Shown here piece by piece: positions 1-8,388 of a stretch of DNA of 33,370 bases. The number at the start of each line of letters is the position of its first letter. Position 1 is the first letter of the stretch. The notes beneath the pieces were generated by a model. That model had not been told where the DNA came from. It did no database searches and saw only the letters and a program-made list of their open reading frames with translations. A program made the translations under genes and the position numbers. Source of the DNA: an uncultured Thermosynechococcus sp. (lineage in GTDB: Bacteria > Cyanobacteriota > Cyanobacteriia > Thermosynechococcales > Thermosynechococcaceae); assembly GCF_938074695.1 (NCBI RefSeq), contig NZ_CALJEM010000042.1:1-33370 (forward strand). Reading direction: 5' to 3'.

Positions 1-487
1 AGCAATCACGGAGAAGCGCAACCGCCAAATGCGGGATGCCATCAACCACTGTCTGAAAAATCGGATTGGGACTGTGAATACGGGGCAGAAAAACGGAGTT
101 AATATGGGGGCAAAAACCAATCAAAATTTTGTCCAGATTCCTACAGGGAGGGTGAAAGAACGGATTAAGCAACTGTGCGAACAATACGGACTTCGGTTTG
201 TGGAAACGGAGGAAAGCTACACCAGCAGAGCCAGCTTTCTGGATTCTGATAAGCTGCCTAAAATCGGTGCAAAACCCGAACAGTAGCAAGAATCTGGGGA
301 GCGGGTTAAGCGGGGACTGTACCGAACCGCAACAAATTGGTACATCAATGCAGACTGCAATGCGGCTGCTAATATCTTAAGGAAAGTAGCGGCAACATTG
401 GGGCTTGACCGTTCCCTCGACCGTCAGGGAGAGGTCAGTGGAGTCAGTAGAGGCGCATTGACAACGCCTTTGAAAGTCCGATTCTAG
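1..487 (+). pseudogene. tnpB: IS200/IS605-type TnpB, 3' part, with an in-frame stop
   Basis: C-terminal part of a TnpB RNA-guided nuclease/transposon accessory protein, cut at the 5' side by the window edge. The frame starting at base 2 reads ITEKRNRQMRDA, then NRIGTVNTGQ and ESYTSRASF, all typical of cyanobacterial TnpB. A TAG at 284-286 interrupts it, but the same frame continues after the stop with RVKRGLYRT, the RuvC-III segment NADCNAAANI (catalytic Asp present), and SRGALTT, to a stop at 485-487. No frameshift is needed, so a single nonsense change explains the break. The Cys-pair zinc finger of many TnpBs is absent, as in relatives that carry the YTSRASF segment. TnpB of this type cuts DNA with a guide RNA made from the transposon's right end. 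The protein is probably inactive here, because truncation removes the last RuvC Asp. Suppression of the amber codon is possible but unsupported. Confidence 0.88.
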
Positions 488-500
488 GCTGTTCAAGAAT

Positions 501-520
501 CCCCGTCACTTTAGTGCGGG
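501..520 (+). mobile_element. right-end hairpin of the IS200/IS605 element
   Basis: Thirteen bases after the tnpB stop lies an imperfect palindrome: CCCG (502-505), a bulged T, CAC (507-509), loop TTTA, then GTG (514-516) and CGGG (517-520). Subterminal hairpins of this kind mark the ends of IS200/IS605 elements, where TnpA binds, and they form the scaffold of the omega/right-end RNA that guides TnpB. The element boundary should lie a few bases further right, near 525-530. I cannot fix it without an empty site. Confidence 0.6.
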
Positions 521-582
521 AAGTGTCAAAAACCCTGTTTGTATTGGCGTAGGGGTAAACACCAAGGCAGCGCCTCATGCCA

Positions 583-915
583 TCACCGCTTTGCTTCCCG
601 CTGACCCCAGCGATAGCCCAGTTCAAAGCAAAGCAAGGAATTGAGGACATAAATCCCCACTGCGGTTAACCACCGCCCTCCCTGACCCGTCTCTGGCCAA
701 AGCCAAGGGAATAGAACCAACCCAACAGCGAGGCTAACAAGGAAACCGAGACCCGTTCCCGCTGCTATTACCAGCATGATAAACATACCCCCCATTTCTA
801 GACTGCTGGGCAACTCGCGGCGAAATAGCCAAAAATAAAACTCTATCAGGAAGAAGTGCGGCCAGATCAGTAGGAAAATGACTGCAAGTAAAAGCTTGGA
901 GAATAGACCTCTCAC
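583..915 (-). CDS. small membrane protein of unknown function
   Basis: About 110 residues with three probable membrane-spanning stretches: around residues 8-30 (LLLAVIFLLIWPHFF...), 43-70 (MFIMLVIAAGTGLGFL...) and 80-98. The last ends in ELGYRWGQREAKR, whose positive tail would be cytoplasmic. No family was recognised. The only in-frame start that keeps the first helix is GTG at 915-913, with AGGGA almost touching it, so the start is uncertain. A TATACT hexamer at 956-961 (minus strand) could be its -10 box. It lies 57 bases downstream of argS on the same strand. Its end is about 60 bases from the transposon remnant, so the insertion has not obviously cut it. Confidence 0.55.
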   Translation of the reverse strand: MRGLFSKLLLAVIFLLIWPHFFLIEFYFWLFRRELPSSLEMGGMFIMLVIAAGTGLGFLVSLAVGLVLFPWLWPETGQGGRWLTAVGIYVLNSLLCFELGYRWGQREAKR

Positions 916-972
916 TCCCTAGAAAATCCCAAAAACAACAGTGGTGCTGTGCCCCAGTATAGCGGGGAGGCT

Positions 973-2727
973 CTAAATCCGATCCAAAACCCGAATCCCC
1001 AGAAGGGATAGCCCCAGCTTCAGCGTTTGCGCAGTGAGATAGGCGAGGGTTAGACGGGATTGTCTCGTCGGCTCAGCAGCTGAGAGGATAGGACAGCGAT
1101 CGTAGAACTGGTTGAAAAGCTGGCTGAGTTCAAACAGGTATTGGCAGAGGCGGTTGGGCAATAGCTCGGCGCTCACCAGCTCAAGGGTTTCCTCCAGTTG
1201 CACAAGGTGCTTGGCAAGCCGTTGCTCAGTTTCATCCTCTAAAAGTAGGGGTGTATTTGCCGCAAGGGTAGCCCAATCAATTTCGCCGCGGCGGGTGAGT
1301 CCCTGAACACGGACATAGGCATAGAGCAGGTAGGGAGCTGTGTTGCCCTGTAGAGAGAGCATCTTGTCGTAGCTAAAGACATAGTTACTGTTGCGGTTTT
1401 GGCTGAGATCCGCGTACTTAACAGCGCCAATGCCAATGGTTTGTGCTACACTGTCTATAAACTCAGGGGATTCGGTGCGCCCTTCAGCGGCAAGGCGTTG
1501 TTCTAAATCCCTGCGACTGCGGGCGATCGCCTCTGTCAACAAATCCATGAGCCGAATCGTTTCCCCGGAACGGGTTTTCAAGCGTTTGCCATCTTCCCCT
1601 AGAACCAAGCCAAAGGGGACGTGGGTTAGCGTTACATGGGGAGGTACCCAACCCGCGCGCTGTGCCACTTGAAACACTTGGGCAAAGTGGGTGGACTGCC
1701 CAACATCGGTCACGTAAATAATCCAGTCTGCCCGATCCTGTTCAATGCGATAGCGCAGCGCTGCTAAATCCGTGGTTGCATAGTTATAGCCGCCATCGGA
1801 TTTTTGCACAATCAAGGGCTGGGGTTGCCCCTCTTTGTTTGTGAACCCCTCGAGAAAAACAACCTTTGCCCCCTGATCTTCTGTGAGCAGGCCAACAGCT
1901 GCTAGATCCTCAATCACTGCGGGCAAAAAGGGATTGTAGAAGGATTCCCCGCGCTCGGTGAGTTGAATATCTAGCAGATCGTAGATCTTTTGGAACTCGC
2001 GGCGGGATTGCTCACACAAAAGTTGCCAAGCGCGGCGACTGTGCTCGTCTCCCTGCTGCAGCGCCACCACTTGTTGGCGGGCTTTTTGCTGAAACTCAGG
2101 ATCGCTGTCAAAGCGTTGCTTGGCTTGTTTGTAAAAGGTTACCAAGTCTCCCAAATCAAGGGCATTGGCGGTGGTGAGGGCGTCGGGATACACTTCGTCA
2201 AGGTAGGCAATGAGCATGCCAAACTGCGTCCCCCAGTCCCCCACATGGTTAAGCCGCAGGACATCATGTCCCTGAAATTCAAGAATGCGGGCAATGCAGT
2301 CACCAATAATCGTAGAGCGCAGGTGACCCACGTGCATTTCCTTGGCAATGTTGGGACTGGAAAAATCTACCACTACCCGTCGTGGTTTTTGGGTCTTGGG
2401 AATCCCCAAGCGATCGCTCCCCAGCGCCGCCTGTAGGCTGCGCGCCAAAAAGGCTGGCTGGAGACGAAAATTGAGAAAGCCCGGTCCTGCGATTTCGACG
2501 GGCTGGCAAATATCGTCAACGTTGAGATGTGCTACAACTTCTTGGGCAAGTTCCCGCGGCGCTTTGCCCACCTGCTTGGCAAGGCTCAGGCATACATTGG
2601 ATTGATAGTCGCCAAATTTAGCTTGACTGGCCGGCAGCAGGAGTGGCTGCGGATAGGCCTCTAAGGGCAGAGCCGTCTGCAGGGCACGGAGAAGGCGATC
2701 GCCCAACAGGGATAAAGGAGCGACCAT
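973..2727 (-). CDS. argS: arginyl-tRNA synthetase
   Basis: Class I aminoacyl-tRNA synthetase charging tRNA-Arg in the cytoplasm, 584 residues, normal for bacterial ArgS. An N-terminal Arg-tRNA synthetase additional domain (about 1-100) is followed by the catalytic core with the HIGH motif as HVGH (132-135, in MHVGHLRST). The usual KMSKS is replaced by [14 protein letters not shown], as is common in ArgS. The C-terminal DALR anticodon-binding domain ends in the typical [11 protein letters not shown] start at ATG 2727-2725. A TTG three bases earlier is possible, but the ATG overlaps the TGA of the upstream 51-residue gene by one base (TGATG), which suggests translational coupling. It therefore seems to be the last gene of a petN-led unit. 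Confidence 0.97.
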   Translation of the reverse strand: MVAPLSLLGDRLLRALQTALPLEAYPQPLLLPASQAKFGDYQSNVCLSLAKQVGKAPRELAQEVVAHLNVDDICQPVEIAGPGFLNFRLQPAFLARSLQAALGSDRLGIPKTQKPRRVVVDFSSPNIAKEMHVGHLRSTIIGDCIARILEFQGHDVLRLNHVGDWGTQFGMLIAYLDEVYPDALTTANALDLGDLVTFYKQAKQRFDSDPEFQQKARQQVVALQQGDEHSRRAWQLLCEQSRREFQKIYDLLDIQLTERGESFYNPFLPAVIEDLAAVGLLTEDQGAKVVFLEGFTNKEGQPQPLIVQKSDGGYNYATTDLAALRYRIEQDRADWIIYVTDVGQSTHFAQVFQVAQRAGWVPPHVTLTHVPFGLVLGEDGKRLKTRSGETIRLMDLLTEAIARSRRDLEQRLAAEGRTESPEFIDSVAQTIGIGAVKYADLSQNRNSNYVFSYDKMLSLQGNTAPYLLYAYVRVQGLTRRGEIDWATLAANTPLLLEDETEQRLAKHLVQLEETLELVSAELLPNRLCQYLFELSQLFNQFYDRCPILSAAEPTRQSRLTLAYLTAQTLKLGLSLLGIRVLDRI

Positions 2728-2882
2728 CAACGCTTACGCCCCCGTCGTTGCTGTTTTTGCTCCGCTTGTAGGCGCCGCCGATCGCGCCACTCCGCAAAGG
2801 TCAGATAGCCTATGCCACCGGTCACGACGATCAGGAGCAGCAAGGCCACCAGAACTAGAAGATCTGCAAATGAAACCGTCAT
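2727..2882 (-). CDS. 51-residue single-span membrane protein between petN and argS
   Basis: A short frame, ATG 2882-2880 to TGA 2729-2727. It has an N-terminal hydrophobic helix (residues 5-28, [20 protein letters not shown] region), then FAEWRDRRR and a very basic tail ending RRGRKR. It starts 18 bases after the petN stop, with AAGG/GGGG upstream of the ATG, and its stop overlaps the argS ATG by one base. The tight packing on both sides and the clean helix-plus-basic-tail layout argue that it is a real gene. I do not recognise a family. The tail could bind ribosomal or membrane-surface acidic partners, which is speculation. Confidence 0.7.
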   Translation of the reverse strand: MTVSFADLLVLVALLLLIVVTGGIGYLTFAEWRDRRRLQAEQKQQRRGRKR

Positions 2883-2900
2883 TGCCCCAGCCTTAGGTGG

Positions 2901-2990
2901 CTACATACCGTGGCGGCCCCAGACCACAAAGGCAATCGAAAGCGTAAAGACACTGAGAACACCCACCCAACCGAGCGTGATAATATCCAT
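2901..2990 (-). CDS. petN: cytochrome b6f complex subunit PetN
   Basis: A 29-residue single-helix subunit of the thylakoid cytochrome b6f complex. The frame ATG 2990-2988 to TAG 2903-2901 reads [15 protein letters not shown], then [12 protein letters not shown]. This matches known PetN in length, in the LGWV start and in the VVWGR(N/H)G end. PetN sits at the periphery of each b6f monomer with PetG, L and M and is needed for complex stability. The ATG has only a weak AGG upstream. It is the first gene of a run with the 51-residue protein and argS on the minus strand, and is divergent from the ankyrin gene. Confidence 0.95.
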
Positions 2991-3020
2991 GGCATGCGAC
3001 CTGAACTCAATGCAGACCTC

Positions 3021-3026
3021 ATTTTA
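3021..3026 (-). promoter_or_regulatory. candidate -10 box for petN
   Basis: On the minus strand TAAAAT lies about 31 bases upstream of the petN ATG, which would give a leader of roughly 25 nucleotides. No convincing -35 box is seen. The 60-base interval is shared with the divergent ankyrin gene. Confidence 0.35.
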
Positions 3027-3050
3027 ACGCAGATAGATTATCTTTTTCTC

Positions 3051-3551
3051 ATGAGAGACAGGCTACAGACAATGATGCAGGGCACGACGGCAATTGAAAC
3101 TGCTATTGAGCAAGGGGATCTGAGTGCTGTTCAACAGGCGATCGCCAGCGGTGTCGAGATCAAAACAGAGGCTCTAGCCCTAGCGGCAGAACTGGGACAT
3201 ATAGACATTGTGGAGGCTCTAATTGCCGCAGGTGTCGATGTCAACCAAGGGGATAGTGACGGCTGGACCCCCCTAATGGCCGCCGCAGGAGGTGGGCACA
3301 CGGCGATTGTGGAGAAGCTACTGGCAGCAGGTGCCAATGTCAACGCCCAGACCACCTTTGGTCTGACTCCCCTAATGGCCGCCGCAGCCAAGGGACAGGC
3401 GGCTACGGTGAAACAACTGATTGCCGCAGGGGCGGATCTCAACGCCAAAGATCAGAATTCTTGGACAGCACTTGTCTGGGCACTGGATGGGAAACATAGC
3501 GAGGTGGTGGCAGTCATTAAAGCCGCTCGTGCACAATCCTTGGCACCATGA
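3051..3551 (+). CDS. ankyrin-repeat protein coupled to the MscS channel gene
   Basis: About 166 residues made almost wholly of ankyrin repeats. Three full repeats of about 33 residues carry the consensus pieces GWTPLMAAAGGGH, GLTPLMAAAAKGQ and SWTALVWAL, each followed by IVEKLLAAGANVNA or IKQLIAAGADLNA types, with a looser first repeat. There is no signal peptide, so it is probably a cytosolic protein-binding scaffold. The frame stays open back to 2910, but that would overlap petN on the other strand, so I start at ATG 3051 (ATG 3072 is also possible; neither has a good ribosome site). Its TGA overlaps the next ATG in ATGA, which strongly suggests coupled translation with the channel and a partner role. 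Confidence 0.85.
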   Translation: MRDRLQTMMQGTTAIETAIEQGDLSAVQQAIASGVEIKTEALALAAELGHIDIVEALIAAGVDVNQGDSDGWTPLMAAAGGGHTAIVEKLLAAGANVNAQTTFGLTPLMAAAAKGQAATVKQLIAAGADLNAKDQNSWTALVWALDGKHSEVVAVIKAARAQSLAP

Positions 3552-5332
3552 TCAAATACCTCAATCTATTTTTAGCAGCAGCCCCCGCAAGTCTTCTAGT
3601 GGCGCAACTGACCCGAACTCAACGGCTGCGGGCGGCCTTGATCGAAGCGGCTCAAATTGTCGGCATTGTTGGCATTGCCATCCTCATTGATTGGCTGCTC
3701 CTGAAACTGGGGATTTCTCAACTGCAACAACGGCTTAACCCAAAAGCTAGCCACCAATCCCAGCCATGGCTCTCCCTCGCCGCCGGTCTATTGCGCCTGG
3801 CACTGCGAATTTTACTCTGGTCGCTTGTTTTATCTTGGATTCTCCAATCTGTTCAAAGTCTTTCCCCTTGGCATGAGCGCATTGGCAGCACAATTCAGTT
3901 TCTCCTCCAGCGGGTGGCAGTGGTGTTTAACACGCCCTTTATGGAGTTGGGGCGCACTAAAATCACACTGAACTTTGTCTTTTTAATTCTCTTTTTATCC
4001 CTAGTGGTGATTTTTACCGCCCGCTGGGTGAGTGAGTGGCTCAAGACTCGGATTCTTGCCCGCTTACGGGTGGATCGTGGCAGCCAAGAAACCATTACCC
4101 GTGTAGTTAGCTATAGCTTGAGTTTTATTGGTTTTATTATCGTTTTGCAAACTGCCGGCATTGACCTCAGTTCCCTCACGGTGTTGGCGGGGGTCTTGGG
4201 GATCGGTTTTGGTTTTGGTTTACAAACCTTGGCCAGTAACTTTATTAGTGGTCTAGCGATTCTACTAGAACAGCCAATCAAAGTCGGGGATTTTATTGAA
4301 GTGGATGGTCTCCTAGGCACGGTGGAGAAAATCTCAATTCGTGCCACGATTATCCGCACCAATGACAGCCAGTACGTTATTGTTCCCAACAACCGCTTTA
4401 TTGAAAAGAACGTTGTTAACTGGAGCTACGGTAGCCCCAATAGCCGCATCCATATCCCTGTGAGTGTTGCCTACGGCAGTGATACTGTGCTGGTGACCGA
4501 GGCACTCCTCAGTGCTGCCCGTCAGGATCCCCGCGTCCTGCTGACGCCACCCCCCAGTGTCTGGTTTCGCGGCTTTGGTGAAAGTGCCTATCTTTTTGAA
4601 TTGCTGGTGTGGATTAACCGCCCCCAAGATTCCGAGCCTATTAAAAGTGCCCTCTATTTTCTCATTGAGCAGGAGTTACGGCAGCGGCAAATTGAAGTTC
4701 CTTTCCCCCAGTTAGACCTGCGGTTGCGCGACTTGGGGGAACTGCGCTCCTTAGCGCACTATTACCATCGTTCTGTAGCAAGTACACCCGAAACGGCAAC
4801 AGGGACTGAGCCGATGCCTGAAGAAATAACCAAAGCGGAACCTTCCCTTGCTGATTTACTGCGCAATATCAGTTGTTTTTCCCGCTGCTCCAATGCGGAA
4901 TTGCAAATGCTCATTGAGTTAGGCAACCGCCAATTTTATAGTATTGGGGAAATTATCTGCTGTGAGGGAGATCCGGGGGATGCCTTTTACATCATCCTTG
5001 AAGGAGCCGTGGAAGTTCGTTCGGAGCACCTGAATCAGATTTTAGCAACCCTCTATAAAGGAGAGTTTTTTGGTGAAATTGCCGTACTGACGGGGATGCC
5101 GCGATCGGCGACCGTGCGAGCCTTAGAAGAAACAGTTTTATTTGTGGTACATCGCTCGGCAGTACAGCGACTCCTGCAAGCTCAACCCCAATTGGCGGAA
5201 GATATTGCCCATGAGCTAGCAATGCGGCAACAGGTATTGCAAGAACTCGGTCTAGTGAACTCCCAAGACATCAAAAGCCTGCCTCCCCTACAGTGGATTC
5301 GTCGCCGTTTGCGGACACTCTTTAATGTCTAG
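3548..5332 (+). CDS. MscS-family mechanosensitive channel with cyclic-nucleotide-binding domain
   Basis: 594 residues. N-terminal membrane segments (about 35-55, 80-103, 140-160, 188-205) lead to the pore helix TM3 of MscS. This is recognisable in the Gly-rich stretch at 214-240 (GVLGIGFGFGLQ, then LASNFISGLAILLEQP), followed by the beta domain KVGDFIEVDGLLGTVE (245-260) and the VPNNRFIE loop. After an acidic linker (about 412-432) comes a cNMP-binding domain (about 438-560). Its phosphate-binding cassette FFGEIAVLTGMPRSATV (507-523) keeps both the Glu and the Arg that hold cAMP/cGMP. Such channels release osmolytes or ions, and the fused domain suggests gating by a cyclic nucleotide. Cyanobacteria are known to have MscS-CNBD fusions. 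The location is probably the plasma membrane. It is coupled to the ankyrin gene by an ATGA overlap. Confidence 0.93.
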   Translation: MIKYLNLFLAAAPASLLVAQLTRTQRLRAALIEAAQIVGIVGIAILIDWLLLKLGISQLQQRLNPKASHQSQPWLSLAAGLLRLALRILLWSLVLSWILQSVQSLSPWHERIGSTIQFLLQRVAVVFNTPFMELGRTKITLNFVFLILFLSLVVIFTARWVSEWLKTRILARLRVDRGSQETITRVVSYSLSFIGFIIVLQTAGIDLSSLTVLAGVLGIGFGFGLQTLASNFISGLAILLEQPIKVGDFIEVDGLLGTVEKISIRATIIRTNDSQYVIVPNNRFIEKNVVNWSYGSPNSRIHIPVSVAYGSDTVLVTEALLSAARQDPRVLLTPPPSVWFRGFGESAYLFELLVWINRPQDSEPIKSALYFLIEQELRQRQIEVPFPQLDLRLRDLGELRSLAHYYHRSVASTPETATGTEPMPEEITKAEPSLADLLRNISCFSRCSNAELQMLIELGNRQFYSIGEIICCEGDPGDAFYIILEGAVEVRSEHLNQILATLYKGEFFGEIAVLTGMPRSATVRALEETVLFVVHRSAVQRLLQAQPQLAEDIAHELAMRQQVLQELGLVNSQDIKSLPPLQWIRRRLRTLFNV

Positions 5333-5556
5333 GACGTCAAGGGTTCAATAAAATGCCAAAGTTCTTCGCCGGCCCTGCGGTGTAGTCGTGAACAGGCCGT
5401 GGTGGGTAGTAGGAAGTAAATACTTGTACAGTAGGCGCGATCGCCCCCCTGAAATCCTAAGGGCAAAACCGCTTGTGGAATGCTCCTCACTGAGGGAGAG
5501 ATCTTGCGGCAATAGTCCCCCCCTGGGGTTGCAGGTCAAGTACCTCAATCCACGCC

Positions 5557-6540
5557 TTAGCTGGCCAAGTATTCATACATTTGCTGGCGTCGCCGCCGCA
5601 GGTGATCGAGGGCTTGCCGCTCCAGTTGCCGCACCCGTTCACGGCTGAGATTGAGTTGCTCACCCACCTTGGCAAGGGACAGCTCTTGACCATCCCCCAA
5701 TCCGTAGCGCAGGATGAGTACTTGCCGTTGTTGCGGGGTAAGTTCCGCCAGCCAGAGGTTGACATCATCCCGGAGAGACTCCACTGTGGTAAATTGCTCT
5801 GGCGAAGGACTGTCATCCTCAAGTAGTTCACCGAGTTCAGTGTCCTGATTGTCCCCCACGCGCAGATCAAGGGAAACGGGTTGGCGAGCAAGGGTCAGGT
5901 ATTCGCGGATTTGCTCGGGTTCGAGTTCTAGCGCGGCTGCTATTTCAGCAGGGGTCGCACTGCGTCCCAGTTTTTGCGCAAGTTCGCGTTGGGTGCGTTT
6001 GATCTTGTTCAGCTTTTCGGTGATGTGGATGGGCAGGCGAATTGTCCGCGCCTGTTGGGCGATCGCCCGTGTAATGGCTTGGCGAATCCACCAGTAGGCA
6101 TAGGTCGAGAACTTATAGCCCCGCGTGGGATCAAACTTTTCCACACCGCGTTCGAGGCCAAGGGTGCCCTCTTGAACCAAGTCCAGCAATTCAAGATTAC
6201 GCTTTTGATACTTTTTGGCCACCGAAACGACAAGGCGCAGATTGGCCTCAATCATCTTTTGTTTGGCGCGTTCGCCCCGTTTAAGAAGGTTGCGCAATTC
6301 CGTTGGCGTCAAGTTACAGGCCGCCGCCCATTCTTCAAAGGTTGGTTCACGCCTTAGTTCCTTGGCTAGGGCATCGCGTTTTTCCCGCAGTGCCATCATT
6401 TGCTGTACCTGTTTACCCAGAATAATTTCCTGTTCATGGGTCAACAGCGGCACGCGCCCAATTTCCTGGAGGTACGTGCGCACCATGTCGGTGCTAACCG
6501 TGGGGGTAGGGGATGGAGCTTTAGAAGCGGAGTTCATCAT
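5557..6540 (-). CDS. group 2 (RpoD-like) RNA polymerase sigma factor
   Basis: 327 residues. Region 1.2 begins with [18 protein letters not shown]. Region 2 contains [26 protein letters not shown] and the -10 recognition helix [14 protein letters not shown]. Region 3 begins with [14 protein letters not shown]. Region 4 ends with the -35 recognition helix [21 protein letters not shown]. Region 1.1 is absent and the length is that of the non-essential cyanobacterial group 2 factors SigB-E. The HEQEI(I)[11 protein letters not shown] and [11 protein letters not shown] stretches remind me most of SigC, but I cannot separate the paralogs without an alignment. It directs RNA polymerase to alternative promoters in stress or nutrient shifts. 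The gene stands alone: 218 bases upstream are gene-free, and a TATACA hexamer at 6636-6641 on the minus strand is one possible -10. Start ATG 6540; a second ATG follows directly. Confidence 0.93.
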   Translation of the reverse strand: MMNSASKAPSPTPTVSTDMVRTYLQEIGRVPLLTHEQEIILGKQVQQMMALREKRDALAKELRREPTFEEWAAACNLTPTELRNLLKRGERAKQKMIEANLRLVVSVAKKYQKRNLELLDLVQEGTLGLERGVEKFDPTRGYKFSTYAYWWIRQAITRAIAQQARTIRLPIHITEKLNKIKRTQRELAQKLGRSATPAEIAAALELEPEQIREYLTLARQPVSLDLRVGDNQDTELGELLEDDSPSPEQFTTVESLRDDVNLWLAELTPQQRQVLILRYGLGDGQELSLAKVGEQLNLSRERVRQLERQALDHLRRRRQQMYEYLAS

Positions 6541-6758
6541 AGCAGCGCAGATTCCAAATAGTATTTGGCAAGGAAGAATGTAGATAAAGGGTTTACGGAG
6601 ATGAGATGACGACTCGCCCTGAGAAAGCTGAGGTTTGTATAGCGTTAGCTTAGCAGGTGAAAGGGAATTGGCCTGTATCCTGATCTACTTAGACTTAGAT
6701 TGTGCCCCGAAAGTTGCAATTCATAACAGCCGATTCCTGAAATAAAGATTAAAGTTTG

Positions 6759-7439
6759 TCAACTAGAAACAGGGATCAGGAGATCGGCAAGAACCTTAGG
6801 GAGAAATTCGAGGGCAAAAACACGGCCAAAGGCGGCAACAAACTGCCGGCGTACATCCTCGAGATCAATATCGGTACAAAACTGCTGTAGGTTCCCCACG
6901 GGGCGATCGCCAATGCCACAGGGGACAATGCGACCAAAGCCCTTGAGATCGTTTACCACATTGAGGGCAATGCCGTGGAAGGTAATCCAGCGGGTCACCT
7001 TAATCCCAATGGCGGCCACCTTGTACCCCTCCACCCACACACCCGTGAGGCCAGCAACGCGCTCCCCTTGAATGCCATAGTGCCCAAGGGTTTGAATCAC
7101 AACTTCCTCCAACTGGTGGAGATACCAATGCAGATCGCAGCGATGGCGGCGTAAATTCAAAATCGGGTAGGCCACCAATTGGCCGGGGCAGTGGTAGGTG
7201 ACATCGCCTCCCCGTTCAATACGCAGTACCTCAAGCCCTGTGGCTACAGGATCAAAGTGAACATGGGCAGTGGTTGCCCCTTGGCCAAGGGTATAGATGG
7301 GGGGGTGCTCAAGGGTGAGCAGGACATCTGGGGCGGTGGGATCGTGACAGCGCTCCGCCACCAGTTGCTGTTGCCAGCGCCAAGCCTCGCGGTAGGGGAT
7401 GATCCCCAAGGCACAATGCCAACCAAAAGTGCTTTTCAT
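6759..7439 (-). CDS. lipB: octanoyltransferase LipB (lipoate biosynthesis)
   Basis: Transfers octanoyl from acyl carrier protein to lipoyl domains of 2-oxo acid dehydrogenases and the glycine cleavage H protein. Counting from ATG 7439, 226 residues. The signature [12 protein letters not shown] is at 77-88, and the catalytic pair is Lys140 ([11 protein letters not shown]) and Cys174 (GRIVPCGI). Both are intact. The frame is open upstream to a GTG at 7490, but a GATAAT box at 7476-7481 on the minus strand inside that extension would put the transcript start after it, so I prefer the ATG. No good ribosome site is visible. It is followed by the 218-base interval ahead of the sigma factor gene. 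lipA is not in this window. Confidence 0.95.
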   Translation of the reverse strand: MKSTFGWHCALGIIPYREAWRWQQQLVAERCHDPTAPDVLLTLEHPPIYTLGQGATTAHVHFDPVATGLEVLRIERGGDVTYHCPGQLVAYPILNLRRHRCDLHWYLHQLEEVVIQTLGHYGIQGERVAGLTGVWVEGYKVAAIGIKVTRWITFHGIALNVVNDLKGFGRIVPCGIGDRPVGNLQQFCTDIDLEDVRRQFVAAFGRVFALEFLPKVLADLLIPVSS

Positions 7440-7601
7440 AGGGGATGCCAGATTGTCAAGGGTTAGAGGATAAGAATTATCACAGAACACGAATAAAGGT
7501 GAAGAGCCTCAGGATGCCCTGTAATCCCCGATACGAAAGTGCTAGGGTGGAAGTAGATCAGCCTTAGATTTATCTGTTTTTTGCTCAGGGGAGGCAACCC
7601 T

Positions 7602-8219
7602 ATGAGGCTAGTGATTCACGGTAAAAACATTGATATTACGGATGGCATTCGCAGCTATGTGAACCAAAAAATCGAGCGAGCCACCAATCATTTCCAGAAT
7701 CTGATTAACGAAGTTGATGTGCATCTTGCCGTGGCTCGGAACCGCAGTACAGCCCCGCAACAAACCGCTGAAGTGACCCTATTTGTCAACGGCTCAGTGA
7801 TTCGCGCTGAAGAAAGCAGTGAAAATCTCTACGCCAGCATTGACCTTGTGGCCGACAAAATTGCGCGCAAGCTCCGTAAACTCAAAGAAAAACGGCAAGA
7901 CAAGTCCCGTGCGAAAGATGCGAATAGTGTGGTGGAACCCGCAGTGGTGACAGACTTGGTGGGCGATCGCACCCCGCAACTGCCCGAACAAGTGGTGCGC
8001 ATGAAATACTTTGCCATGCCGCCGATGACAATTCAAGAAGCCCTTGAGCACCTCGAAATGGTGGATCACGACTTCTATGTCTTCCGCAATCGCGACACAG
8101 GGGAAATCAACGTGGTCTATGAGCGGAATCATGGGGGCTATGGCGTCATTCAACCCCGCCCCACCTCCCAACAGGAAAATCACCACAGCACAAAGGCAGT
8201 TGCGAAAGCTCACCCCTAG
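7602..8219 (+). CDS. hpf: long-form ribosome hibernation promoting factor (LrtA type)
   Basis: 205 residues. The N-terminal S30AE/HPF domain (1-100, [20 protein letters not shown], later [11 protein letters not shown]) lies in the decoding channel of the 30S subunit. A charged linker leads to the C-terminal dimerisation domain (about 145-200, [17 protein letters not shown], then [18 protein letters not shown]), which joins two 70S ribosomes into inactive 100S. In cyanobacteria the gene is known as lrtA, for light-repressed transcript, and is controlled partly through a long leader. Here 160 bases separate it from lipB, which is divergent, so a leader of up to about 100 bases fits. Start ATG 7602 has GGGGAGG eight bases upstream. 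A TTG seven codons earlier lies within the ribosome-binding region and is unlikely. Confidence 0.95.
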   Translation: MRLVIHGKNIDITDGIRSYVNQKIERATNHFQNLINEVDVHLAVARNRSTAPQQTAEVTLFVNGSVIRAEESSENLYASIDLVADKIARKLRKLKEKRQDKSRAKDANSVVEPAVVTDLVGDRTPQLPEQVVRMKYFAMPPMTIQEALEHLEMVDHDFYVFRNRDTGEINVVYERNHGGYGVIQPRPTSQQENHHSTKAVAKAHP

Positions 8220-8220
8220 A

Positions 8221-8363
8221 GGGTTAACCCGTCCTCAGTCTTAATAGCCTCTCAGTAAAGAGGGGGATTCCAGCCCTTTTCCGGCATCCAAGGGGGATGC
8301 AATCCTTGCCCCTGCTAGCCTTCACCGATTTGAGCCTGTCCTCCTTCAGCGGGAAAAGGGCTG
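8221..8363. repeat. nested inverted repeats between convergent genes
   Basis: The 169-base gap between hpf and the minus-strand gene is dense in symmetry. There is a perfect 10-base palindrome GGGTTAACCC at 8221-8230 and a hairpin CCTCT/AGAGG at 8248-8263. A perfect 12-base inverted repeat CAGCCCTTTTCC (8271-8282) pairs with GGAAAAGGGCTG (8352-8363), enclosing a smaller hairpin GCATCC/GGATGC (8284-8300). It may be a two-way transcription end, but the 69-base loop is unusually long for a terminator, and no clear target-site duplication supports a small transposon. Confidence 0.55.
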
Positions 8364-8388
8364 TCTTAATGACCCAGAGCGAAGCTCC

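Noticed and set aside
1990..2436. 148-codon plus-strand frame opposite argS
   Set aside because: Shadow of argS. No ribosome site and no protein-like pattern.
2910..3050. Longer start of the ankyrin protein
   Set aside because: The extension is antisense to petN and contains no ankyrin-like residues.
5345..5548. 67-codon minus-strand frame between the MscS and sigma genes
   Set aside because: Low-complexity, Arg/Gly-rich product without family pattern and no ribosome site. The 224-base interval lies between convergent genes.
7440..7490. GTG start for lipB 17 codons upstream
   Set aside because: A -10 like GATAAT lies inside this stretch and the LipB family begins at the ATG.
8271..8363. 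Miniature transposable element with terminal inverted repeats
   Set aside because: The 12-base arms fit, but no target-site duplication is visible, so I only list it as an inverted repeat.
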